Positions 21,857 to 32,400 of a stretch of 64,000 bases of DNA are shown here, piece by piece. The notes below the pieces were generated by a model. It had not been told where the DNA came from, made no database searches, and saw only the letters and a list, made by a program, of their open reading frames with translations. Positions within the stretch are counted from its first letter, which is position 1, and each line of letters starts with the position of its first letter. A program made the position numbers and the translations under genes. Source of the DNA: Leptobrachium leishanense (taxonomy: Eukaryota; Chordata; Amphibia; Anura; Megophryidae); the NCBI GenBank assembly GCA_009667805.1, contig CM019063.1, positions 406,540,959 to 406,604,958 of the forward strand, written 5' to 3'.

Positions 21857-23805
21857 AATTTCAAGAGTACTGGTTCCATGAACGATCACTACGAATACCG
21901 AAAATGCTGGAATGAATGCACAAAACAAACAAAAATGGCCAAAGCCCATTACTTCAATGAAAATCTAAACAATAACATATCAAACCCTAGAAACTTTTGG
22001 AGAACCATAAGTAACATACAAGCACCCCCAGTCCACTCCCAGCCAGCTGCTGTCAAAGTAAACAACCAAACCCTGCAACACCCCCTAGATGTAGCAAATG
22101 CCTTTAATGATTATTTTGTTGGATGCGCCACCACTTTGATTGCCAAGCTAGAAAATGACATGCAATCAGAGAGGCCTCCTGCAGGTCAGGCCCCTCCAAC
22201 TGTGCAAAGTCCCTGTATCAGACAGGAATTCAGTTTTAGACCAGTGCCTGTCAGTGTCGTTACTAACCTTCTCCGTAAGCAAAAAATGAAATACCAATCT
22301 GGACCTGATCAAATACCAGCAATGCTGCTGAAAATCAGTGTGCCAGCAATTGCAAATCCTGTCGCAACCCTAATAAATGAATCACTGGCGACTGGATACA
22401 TACCCAAGCTCTGGAAGACTGTGAGAGTGGTACCTATCCATAAAAGTGGTGACAGTACTTTGGTATCCAACTACCGTCCGATATCGTTGCTCCCTGTAAT
22501 GTCAAAAGTCTTAGAAAAATGCATCTACACACAATTACGTGATTATTATCAATATTGGAACTACTTAACCCCGGATCAATCAGGCTTTCGTCCAAATCAC
22601 TCAACTACAACCGCCCTTTTAAAAGTCTGCAATGATATCCAAGCTGGGATGGAACAAGGAAACCTAACTGGAGCCATCTTCCTTGATTTTGCCAAGGCCT
22701 TTGACACAGTAGACCATGGCATCTTGTTAGAAAAACTTAAAAACTCTGGCATTGGTGATCGCACGCTAACTTGGTTTCAATCATATGTATCCGACCAATC
22801 ACAATATGTGTCAATTTCTGGCAGCTCCTCCCTCCCGCTCCCAGTCACTTGCGGTGTACTCCAAGACTCAATACTAGGCCACCTGCTATTCACAATATTC
22901 ATAAATGATCTGCCCAACGTCTGCAAAGCCTCAACTGTACATATGTACGCAGACGACACTGTAATCTATACCAGCAAACTAAATCTCCCGCAGCTGGAAG
23001 CCGTGCTGCAAGAACAATTCACAGAGGTAGAAAAGTGGATCAAACACAACAAACTTTTTTAAATACTGACAAAACTGTAATGATGCTCTTTGAAACAGCA
23101 CCTAAACTACACAAATTGCAAAATCCCCATCTATGTGTTGAGACAAAATCAAATGGCACACTGACCACAGTCACTTCTCTCAAATATCTAGGTATGTGGC
23201 TGGACCCTAATCTATCCTTTGGCCCCCACATCGAAAAACTTGCATCTAAACTTTACCCCAAACTAGGTGCCCTGTACAGAAACAAATCCTGCCTGAGCCC
23301 CGCGGTAAGAAAGCAGATTGTACAACAAATGCTTATGCCGGCTATTGATTACGGAGATTTAGTGTATGCAGCAGCCCCGCAAACACAACTTCAGAAACTT
23401 ACTACATTGTATAACTCCTTCTGCCGCTTTGCATTACAATGTAACTACATGACCCGCCATTGTGACATGTTTAAAGAGCTAAACTGGCCATCGTTGGAGT
23501 CTAAACGCACCCTTCACCTTTCCAGCCTGGTGTTTAAGAGCATTTCTGGGAAGCTGCCACCCTACCTGAATAGACTGCTTCCCCCAGCAGCTCCCTCATC
23601 CTATTACCTCCGATCCAGGACCAGCACCTTACTTGCAATACCACAATACAAAAAGACAGTGGCTCGGTCCTCATTTTCCTACAGAGCACCACAATTATGG
23701 AATAACCTCCCAGACACCATCAAATCTTCCCCCAGTCTTAAGTCACTCAAGAGCTCCTTACTAACATACCTCAATACAGAATGCACCTGTAAACATGTAA
23801 CATAA
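21857..23805 (+). pseudogene. LINE ORF2 reverse transcriptase, frameshifted
   Basis: The two reading frames 21878-23062 and 23035-23805 are halves of one ORF2. Visible RT motifs: NYRPISLLPVMSKVLEK, then IFLDFAKAFDTVDHGILL (motif A, around residue 267-284 of the first frame), and HMYADDTVIY (catalytic YADD, around 356). The block usually close to PQGSILGPLLF reads LQDSILGHLLF, with three key residues changed. The frame breaks in a T run at about 23054-23059: six Ts here, seven in copy 1, so one T was lost. The second frame holds the conserved LKYLGMWLD and the C-terminal domain. The protein as read cannot work. Confidence 0.88.
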
Positions 23806-23992
23806 TGACTATTTCCTACATATTTATTTTCTGTTAATCTGTATATTTGTGTTGTTTTTTAATATCTTGCATTGTATTACTTTGTATTTCTGTAACTGTA
23901 ACACTTCAATGTTCTTGAACCCAGGACATACTTGAAAACGAGAGAAATCTCAATGTTTCCTTCCTGGTAAAATCCTTTATAAATAAATAAAC
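21857..23992 (+). mobile_element. 5'-truncated LINE (copy 2), L2/CR1/Rex1-like
   Basis: Carries most of the reverse transcriptase and the C-terminal part of ORF2, then a 3' UTR ending ggtaaaatcctttataaataaataaa. The endonuclease half of ORF2 and ORF1 are missing. The last 70 bp or so are shared with the four SINEs of the window and with the fragment at 40829-40983. Confidence 0.88.
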
Positions 23993-24151
23993 AATATATA
24001 ACCACAAAGGATTTGATGATAAAATGTGGGAAATAAATTTACATGGCGATAGTGATTGCAATCTGAATTTTAATTTATACATTTTTGACATATTTTAAAA
24101 TGGCATTCTGATGTTATATGGCATATACACAGTTCTAATATACAGTATTTA

Positions 24152-25026
24152 CAGGGCTATTCAAAGAGAATCGAAAAGTCAATGCACATTCGGTGACTTT
24201 TCGTTCTCTTCAATTCAGTGAGATTCGGCAATCCCATTTCGGCGACCCTGCAGTGTATTCAACAAGCACCACAGGGCCGTCGTTGTGCAGGGAAAAGCTG
24301 CTGCAAACCCGACGAACACTCACCGCAAAACCCTACGAAGGCACACCGAAAACCACAAAAACATCTGGATTAACCCCATCGAACACGCCGGAGAAACACG
24401 AGCAGTCACTGATCACAGCGCAGAGCAGCCACCGGAAAAATCCGACACCACAGACGAGTGGAGCGAAAAAGAAAAAAACCAGTACGCTTGAATGTTTGTA
24501 AAGTTAAACGCTGTTTGCAAAGAAACTACTGAACGAAAATGTCTGAAATTTACATATCAGATCCAATGAATGATAATAAAAAGGGCTGTTACAGAAAAAA
24601 GAATGAACGATTTTAAAAATCCCAAAAAATACCTAAAAGATCCTAAAAAAATCTAAAAATACAGAGACTTTTTACTGCAGAATAAAATAATAAACGGTTT
24701 ATTAGATATTGAATTAAAACGGGAATATTTTTAACATTGAAGCCTATGGGATTCGCCTGAGAAAACTTGTCGAATGAAACCACCGAATGGCAGGGCATTT
24801 CGGCAACTTTTCTCAGCTGTTTTGTGTTCTCTGAATAGACAAAGCATTGCTTCTCTATGGGGATTTCACTGCCCTCGAACAGGCACCGTATGTGCAGGCA
24901 ATTCGCTAAGATTTGGCAAATCGCCTGCTCTCTGGATACCCGAATGGCCAGGAAAGGTAACCGTACGCTGAATTTCAGCATTCGGTTACCTTTCGGCCCC
25001 AATTCAGAGCTCTTTGAATAACCCTG
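24152..25026. mobile_element. CAGGG(T/C)TATTC-family element, long form
   Basis: Left end cagggctattcaaagagaat, right end gctctttgaataaccctg. Left third: gtgacttttcg and a purine-rich stretch with an open frame at 24193-24501 that has a relative in the copy at 55575-56476. The centre holds the module around cggtttattagatattgaat (24640-24750). The right third has gccgaaatgc-type words in inverted order. Flanks TTA and ATA are imperfect. Confidence 0.7.
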
Positions 25027-25060
25027 ATAGAATCTGCTGAAATCATTAAAAAAGTGAAGT

Positions 25061-25562
25061 ACAGGGGCGTGGCTAACTGCCGAGGTGAAAGGACGCAGGG
25101 TGCAAGGGCTCCGTCTCGATATGGACAAATTTTGGTGTTAACTCACCTATTTGCTGAGAATTTACCTCTCACCTCGCGCCTGAAGAGTGTCCCCGGCTAC
25201 ATGAAACACCCTTGGTGGGATACCGCAGTTTTACCCTGATTTTGGCTGAGTTACCCCATGCTTTTTTGATGGGCGGGCAGCCATCTTGCAGCCTACCTGC
25301 ACAACGCAGCGCTGCCTTGGCTCCCTGCTGTGTACCCCCTATGGAGAAGCAGACTATGGGGACAGAGGGCCCACGCCTCCTGGCTCCTGCTACCTCCCGT
25401 CTAGTGAGAATGAATGAAGAGACCAGGAGTCAGCAGCGGGGCGGTTCATTTTCCCCTCTTAAGGAAGACTGAACAGCCGCGATATTGGGCCTCAACCTAT
25501 ATTTGATGATGCCGCTGGAGGTGGACGACCGTCTGCTTACTTGCGGTGATCTATGTTGCGTG
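25061..25562 (+). other. GC-rich repeat unit, left part, interrupted by the Gypsy element
   Basis: Starts caggggcgtggctaactgc and contains gggcgggcagccatcttgc, wording typical of the 5' ends of L1-like elements in amphibians, though I cannot prove that identity. It ends at the CGTG target site of the LTR element (25559-25562). The right part continues after the last LTR at 35808-36160 and ends in an A-rich tail. Positions 25128-25562 are repeated at 34248-34683. Confidence 0.45.
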
Positions 25563-26687
25563 TGTAGCGATGTGTTAAAGTTTACTGTGGCAGTACCCAT
25601 TTTTGGCCACAAGATGGAGACAATCACGATTAAAGACCCTGGACACTCGAACTACATGTCCCGGCATGCTTTGCGAAGAAACAGGAAGTGGGTGGGTTTG
25701 TGGAGACGCTGTACATCCTGCACCTCGTGGAGAACAGGCAGAGCGCACCAGGGAGCAGAGGAGAGTGGATGCACACACAGAGAAGGAGAGACCAAAAGAT
25801 AGGCCGGAGCGCAGACAGAGTGGATCGGGCCTTAGGATTGGGTCACCCAGCCTTGCGGGAGACAGACATCACCATCTATATTATCCGAGTGCAGTGCTGA
25901 GGAGAGAAGACCCCTCGAGTAAGGAGTACCGCGGTCGATTGAAGCGGGGAGCAGGCGGTAAGCTGGCTGAGTCGCGGCTGACAGACAGAAGGCCAGACAA
26001 CAGATCCGGTGGTCGGCGTCCCCAGTCAACATCGAGCGGAGAGACGTCCTGGTCAGCGGAACCTCAAGCTTGCGCTGGATGGGTGAGAGGCCCCCAAGGC
26101 CGTATGTAAATAAGAGCGTACGCTGCTGTTTTCCTTCTAAAACCCACAGGGCCCCAACTGACTAGTCGAAGACATCATTAAAGTAAACTCACTGGCCAGT
26201 TGAAAAGTACCCGGGTACCCTACACACACGAATACACACCACTTCACGTTCTGGGACTTAACCTGTGCAGGACTCAGTTTCCTTTTCCGAATCGGGACAA
26301 GGGGGCAAAGTTAAAGTTACATTCTGAACAATTTTTCCTTTTTTTGTTCCTGCTGCGCGTTTACCGTGATACGAGAACTGTGTATTTTATTGTGTCCCGC
26401 TACGCGGTTTTTCCTCGAATTTCGTATCTTTTAATTTTCTGCTCGGTCGGGGTTTTTCCGAAAATACGAAGTCCTCGTGTTTTCGTTTCTTTTACCGCTA
26501 CGCGTTTATCGTGTTACGAAAGTACTGTAAATCTTCCTGCATATACCGTGTCTCAAGAGCTGCAAACCTTTTTAGTAAACCTTTTAACTTGTAAAACTTA
26601 CAGCGTGTTGGAGTATATTTATTCCCTAGTGCGGGGAGACTGACCCGTGGTTCATTTTCAGCGGCTCCTCCGGGAGTGAGCGCTACA
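25563..26687 (+). repeat. 5' LTR of the Gypsy element
   Basis: 1,125 bp, opening TGTAGCG and closing CGCTACA. Preceded by the 4-bp target CGTG. About ten differences from the LTR at 34684-35807, under 1 percent, so the insertion is young. The 147-codon open frame inside each LTR (26200-26643) shows no family motif and is probably chance. Confidence 0.93.
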
Positions 26688-26689
26688 CG

Positions 26690-26707
26690 TGGGGGCTCGT
26701 CCGGGAT
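26690..26707 (+). promoter_or_regulatory. Primer-binding site, tRNA-Pro type
   Basis: TGGGGGCTCGTCCGGGAT, 18 bases starting 3 bases after the LTR, the sequence known to pair with the 3' end of tRNA-Pro in many retroelements. It primes minus-strand DNA synthesis. Confidence 0.92.
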
Positions 26708-26743
26708 TCAGTCTCTGGAAAAACCGCATCTAAAGGGTTAAAT

Positions 26744-29457
26744 ATGGATCCAGACACTGCTGCCGAATGGTGTGGGGAGCACAGTAGTCAGTTAACATGT
26801 TGCATAGTCATGGATATTCCCGCAGACACTTGGGCCGAAGATCAGATTCGCCAGGCCGTGGCCACGCTAGCACCAGATCATCGGGGGTTAATTCTGGACA
26901 TTAAGAAAAACCCAGATACCTCTCACACGCATGTTCTTCTCGAATGGAGAAAAGGTATTCCAGCATGTTTTCGGGGCGCGAGCGTGGAGCTGGAAGATGA
27001 GGTGGAAGTCCAACTAATTCAGCCAAGTGCGCCACGTGGTGAATCCGAAAGTGTTCCCGCGCCCAGTCCGTTGGCCATGATCGGGCCTGAATTTATCGTG
27101 GCTATTGGAGATTTGCTGGCCAAATGGCAGAAAACAAGCCCTCCTCACACTAATTTCGGTTATCGACGGTTAAGGAACTTTACAGGAAATGTACCAACTC
27201 CGGCGGGAGAAGAAACCTTTGAGGAATGGGTGGAACAGGCGATGCAGGCAATGGATGAGTGGGACGTCCCTGAGGCCCAGAAAAAGCAAAGGATCACCGA
27301 GAGTTTAACCACTTCAATGCTAAGGACGCGCTCAGCGCGTCCTCAGCATTACCGCTGGTGTGCTGAGGACGCGCTGAGCGCGTCCTCAGCTTGGGGTCAG
27401 CGTTCGGCGGGTTCCGGCCGATCGCTGGCCCCTCCGGTGCGGGCTGACATCCTGGATGTCAGCCCGGCATCCGGACCACCAGCCGCCATTATTAGGTGTC
27501 ATCGCGGGGGCGCGATGACACCTAATTCAGGCGCCCCCCCGCATGTGCGGAGGAGGCGCCTGAAAGGGAGGGGGGGAGGTCCTTCGGACCTCTCTCCCTC
27601 CCGATTGGCGGCGCACAGGGGCTTAACCCAGGCATCATTTGGAAGGGCACAGCCTGCCCTTCCAAATGATGCCTGGCATTAACCCCTGGGGAGCTGGATC
27701 GCAAATCGGCGCTGAAAAGCGCCGATTCGCGATCCTTCCCGGGAGCTGGCCGACATCTTGGATGTCGGCCAAGCTTCCGGGAACTCCCCAGAGGACTGGC
27801 GTCATCGTGCGCAGCACGATGACGCCAGTCCTAGCGTTAACCCCTAACTGCCACCAAGTGTGGAGATAGGGAGTTCCAATGAACTCCCTATCTCCCGATC
27901 CGTGGCAGCTAGGGGTTAAATTTTGATATCGTTGGATCGGCCAGAGCATGGCCGTTCCAACGATACCAAACATGAAAGTTAAAAAATTTGTAAAAAAAAA
28001 AAAAAAATAAAAATAAAAAAAAATTAAAAAATAAAATTAAAAAAAAAAAAATAAACACATTTTTTTTATTTTTTTTGGTTTGTTAGTGTAGCAATATTGT
28101 TCCCATTTCAATTATAATGTGAACAATGATGCTGCACTAACGATTTTTGTATGCGGTGCGTTTGTTAAAAATAGTGTAATTTTCCCCAAAAAAAAATGTA
28201 ACGAGACCCCATCTCTAATTTTTTTAACAAGCGCACCCCATACAAAATATAACCGCAATTGCTCGCATGTTAAAATGTGGAAAAAAACACTTTACACATT
28301 GTAAATTATTAAAAATTCATATTTTATTGCATTTTTTGTTATAATATACAGACATGACATAACGTATACATATAATAATGACATATTATGAATCTACCGA
28401 GTCTGACGGAAAGAACGATATATAATATGTCTGGGTCATATACTAAAATAAGCCTTAAAAACACGTTTAAACATGATGCGCAAAACAGGTAAAAAATGAC
28501 CTCAGCACAGGGGCGGGAAAAGCCTCAGCAGCGAAAGGGTTAAAGGGACCTGCGTCAGAAGCGGTGAGAAACCTAAAACTGAGTAGAAAAGATTGTACTG
28601 CTTTGGATTATCTGAACGTTCTTGAAGAAGTGTTTGGGCGAACAGAAAAGGCAGCGGAACTAGTATATCAGTACGAACACACCTATCAGAAGAGAGGTGA
28701 GAGAATGATTGATTACATGAGGCGCTTGGATAAGATTCTGCACCAAATACTCCTCAAGAAAGGGGCCAAACCGGCTGACGTAGATAAGATACGAATAAAG
28801 CAGATCCTGAGGGGCTCTCAACCGTTAGATCCGGTGATGATGCAGCTGAGAAGCAGAGCAGTCAATCAAGAGTTGAAGTACCTGGAACTGATCCGAGTTG
28901 TACGAGAGGAGGAGGCTCTGCTGGAAGAGAAATCCTTCAGGCGGGGAGAAAGGGCTTATGCACAACCTGCAAGATATAACGACGGTCTGCAGCCTGAAAA
29001 CGACTCGTTAGACACCTATGGATCTGACCTGGATGAACAGGAGCAGTTAGTCGGTTTTAAACTCATCGAAAAGGCTGCTAAAGAATCGAACTCTTCCGAA
29101 CGAAGCGAGTTGTTCAAGACTGTAAAGAAGGTAAGGGAAGCTCAAACTGAACTGCAGCAAGCGCACGCTGAACTGTGCAGGGTGTTGATGAAGGTGACCG
29201 AGATGCAGGGGGAAATGCAAAAGTTCCTAACAGGTATGCAGACGACTGAAGTTGCCGTGGCGTCTGGTTCAAATCTCTTATTAGAACCTCAACAAGCAAC
29301 TGTGTCTCCACTTTCGAGGAAGAGATGTTTCGGTTGTGGAGAAATGGGCCATTTCCGTGCGCAATGTAAAGGCCGGAAGCCTGAGAGGGATAAAGCTGAG
29401 TGGCTGCTGTTACTGTTATCTACTCCACCAGCGGGAAACGCCAGAGGGCACCAGTAA
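26744..29457 (+). pseudogene. Gypsy gag, PNMA-like, interrupted by a MITE
   Basis: Gag is the capsid precursor. The start at 26744 lies 36 bp after the primer site. The N-terminal part has LTCCIVMDIPADTW and later HVLLEWRKGIP, like the N-terminal domain of PNMA proteins. The capsid starts near YRRLRNFTGNVPTPAGEETF with EEWVEQAMQAMDEW, again the PNMA pattern. The frame is cut at TTAA (27305-27308) by a MITE and continues at 28544. The 1,235 added bases leave both parts in register, and discounting them gag has 492 codons. The C-terminal part has a coiled-coil-prone stretch and a zinc knuckle CFGCGEMGHFRAQC. The protein as read stops early inside the MITE. Confidence 0.88.
27309..28539. mobile_element. 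piggyBac-like MITE built of serial hairpins, inside gag
   Basis: Flanked by TTAA (27305-27308, 28540-28543). Left end ccacttcaatgctaaggacg, right end cagcagcgaaaggg. From 27320 to 27975 nearly every base lies in a perfect stem-loop, for example ggacgcgctcagcgcgtcc, ggtgtcatcgcg with its complement, and cattTggaagggca-type arms. Then an A-rich block and a tail shared with 14883-15175. A second long copy is at 54434-55553. No transposase. Confidence 0.88.
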
Positions 29458-29495
29458 AGGAGCAACCTAGGTGCCCAGAAGTTGAACCTCGCTCC
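29433..29495 (+). promoter_or_regulatory. gag-pol -1 ribosomal frameshift signal
   Basis: Slippery heptamer GGGAAAC at 29433-29439, in the gag frame as G GGA AAC. After a 6-base spacer, stem 1 is GGGCACC (29446-29452) with GGTGCCC (29470-29476). In its loop GGAGC (29459-29463) can pair with GCTCC (29491-29495) to form an H-type pseudoknot. The gag stop is at 29455-29457, and pol continues in the -1 frame. This is the full classical arrangement. Confidence 0.87.
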
Positions 29496-32400
29496 AAGAA
29501 CCAATTTAAAACTAAGAGGGCAAGAGGGCCCAAAGTCAAGCCAACTGCTGAGCCTGCCAGAATGGAAAGAGTCACTCCCTTAGCGTCCGGGTCTACGTCA
29601 TGGGGAAGCAATGCACACCCAAAACCTGCACGGGCCAAGAAAAAGGCCAGGGTCCAGCAAACTGGGTCTAAGCGTCCGGATACCTCCACCAAGTTTCCTG
29701 ACCAGCTGATAGGTCCTTCTCCGATTGTGTCCAATCAAGTGGAGGGAGTCTACACCAAAGCTCTGTTAGATTCAGGGGCTCAAGTGACTTTGATTTATAA
29801 AGACTTCTATGAGAAACACTTAAAGCACATTCCTCTGCAAGAATTGAAGGATTTGGAAATATGGGGTATCGGCACTGAGAAACTCCCTTATGACGGGTAT
29901 CTGCAAGTAAGGTTGGAGATCGGATCTGAAGTCATCGGACAGTCCGGAGGCTGTGACGCCTTGGCCATTGTGTGTCCCCGACCCTCGGGTGCGAACAGAA
30001 GCTCTCTGATAGTGGGGACAAATACGGACCTAGTGCGGCGTCTCCTGACCCCCATCGTAGTGGAAGAAGGTCAACTCAAGGAGTGCACCCCATGTTACGA
30101 CCGGTCTATCAGAGGATGGTTGAAGAACGGAAAGCACCTGCTGAGGTGGGAAGACTGTGGAGACTGGGTGGGACAGAGAAGGTTCTGCAAGCAGGAGAAG
30201 TAGCGAGCTTCCGGGTTTCAGTCAAGTTGAACGGATCGCAACCAGGTCCCTATGTGGTGCTGGGAACCGATGTCAATCATGGGAGTGAAACCGGAGTCGA
30301 AGTAATTCCTGAAATAATCTCCACCAAAGTCCTGAAGAGAACCCGAGGAAGAGTCTCGGTCAGCGTGTGCAATGTGACAGATTCTCCAGTAGTCCTTAAA
30401 GCACGAATGCCTATCGGGCAAGTAGAGTCTGCTACACCCCTCTCCACCGATTTAGGAGGGGGAGTGGATAAAGAGATTCCAGATGAAAGATTCTACCCTA
30501 AAGACGCCCCCATTTCACCTGAGTGGAAGAAACGTCTTCAGTCTCAAGTTCTAAAGTGGAAAGAATTATTCTCGAAAGATGAGTTCGATGTGGGCCTGGC
30601 TAAGAGTACGGAACACCGCATTCGGTTGCAAGAAGACAAGCCGTTTCGTGAAAGGTCAAGGCGAGTTCCGTTGGGAGACTTGGATGATCTGCGAGAACAG
30701 CTAAATGAGTTGCAGAGAACCAATGTGATTCAAGAGTCCAGAAGCCCATATGCATCTCCAATAGTGCTGGTCAGGAAGAAGAATGGTTCTGTCCGCTTGT
30801 GCATAGACTATCGCACCCTGAACCGAAGAACCATCCCCGACCAATACGCCACTCCTCGGATTGAAGATGCCTTACAGTGTTTGTCTGGAGCAAAGTGGTT
30901 CAGTGTATTAGACCTGCGAAGCGGATATCATCAGATACCGATGCACCCTGAAGACAAAGAGAAAACTGCGTTCATTTGTCCACTGGGGTTCTTTGAGTTC
31001 AATAGAATGCCTCAAGGTCTGACGGGAGCTCCAGCCACGTTCCAACGGTTGATGGAGAAGACAGTCGGGGATATGAATCTAATCGAAGTGTTAGTGTACC
31101 TGGATGACATAATTGTGTTCGGGAAGACTCTGGAAGAGCATGAGCAACGTTTGGAGAAGGTCTTGAAGAGGCTCCATGAAGAGGGGTTGAAATTGTCTCT
31201 GGAGAAATGCCAGTTCTGTTTACCGTCAGTCACATATCTGGGACACGTGGTCTCGGCAGAAGGTGTTTCGACAGATCCTCGAAAGTTGGAGGCCGTAGCT
31301 TCTTGGCCTAGACCTCGAAACGTCACTGAACTTAGATCTTTCTTGGGATTCTGCTCATACTATCGAAGATTTGTGGGGATTCGCAAAGATAGCTCAGCCG
31401 CTGAACAAACTCCTACAGAAAGAAACCACCGAAGAAGGCTGTAAGGTCTCTGACCGAAACCCCTCCGCTCCAGGACCAAGGAAAGCTAAAGAGTCCATAC
31501 AAGGTGAATGGACTAGTCAATGTGAAGGTGCGTTTATGAAGCTGAAAGAGAATCTAACCCGAGCTCCTGTTCTGGCCTACGCGGACCCTCACAAGCCGTA
31601 TGAACTACATGTGGATGCCAGCCGAGAAGGTCTGGGAGGAGTCCTATATCAGGAGTATGATGGATTGCTGAGGCCAGTGGCGTACGTGAGCCGGAGCCTT
31701 GCGCCTTCTGAGAAGAACTATCCTACTCACAAACTGGAGTTCCTAGCCTTGAAGTGGGCAGTGGTGGACAAGTTGAAAGACTATCTGTATGGAGCTGAGT
31801 TCGTGATTAAAACGGATAATAATCCTCTCACCTATATCCTTACTACTGCAAAACTGGACGCAACAGGACATCGGTGGTTGGCCGCTCTGTCAGGGTTTCG
31901 GTTCAGCCTGAAGTATCGCCCTGGGGTGAACAATCGAGATGCTGATGCTTTATCAAGAAGACCCTACACTACAGAATGGACTCAGGTGACTCCAGACGGG
32001 GTGCAACTTTGTGTCAAGGAACAGAACGCCGGGTCAAGGGAGGAGTTGAAGCGGAGGCCATAGGAGTCATGGCCGCGGCTGTTCCTGAGTTCTACTGTAA
32101 CCCTTCACAATTGAGGGATGAAAATCTACCTACCTTTTCCAAGCAGGACCTGAAAGCGGATCAAGCTAGAGACCCTTTGATTGCATTGACCATAAAGGCC
32201 CTGACTGCAAACCAGCGAGAGATTCTGTTAACAAATTCCCCGGATGGGGCCAGATTGGTTTACAAAGAGTGGGAGCGGTTGAAGATGTTGGATGGGGTGG
32301 TCTACCGAAGGGGCCCCTCGACCAATTCCGAAGAGATTCAACAGTTATTTCTCCCCACTAAACACAGGGAGAGTGTGTTGCGATCATTACATGATGAGCA

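Noticed and set aside
26200..26643. 147-codon open frame in the LTR, present in both LTR copies
   Set aside because: The LTRs are over 99 percent alike, so sharing carries no information. No motif, and the position spans likely regulatory sequence.
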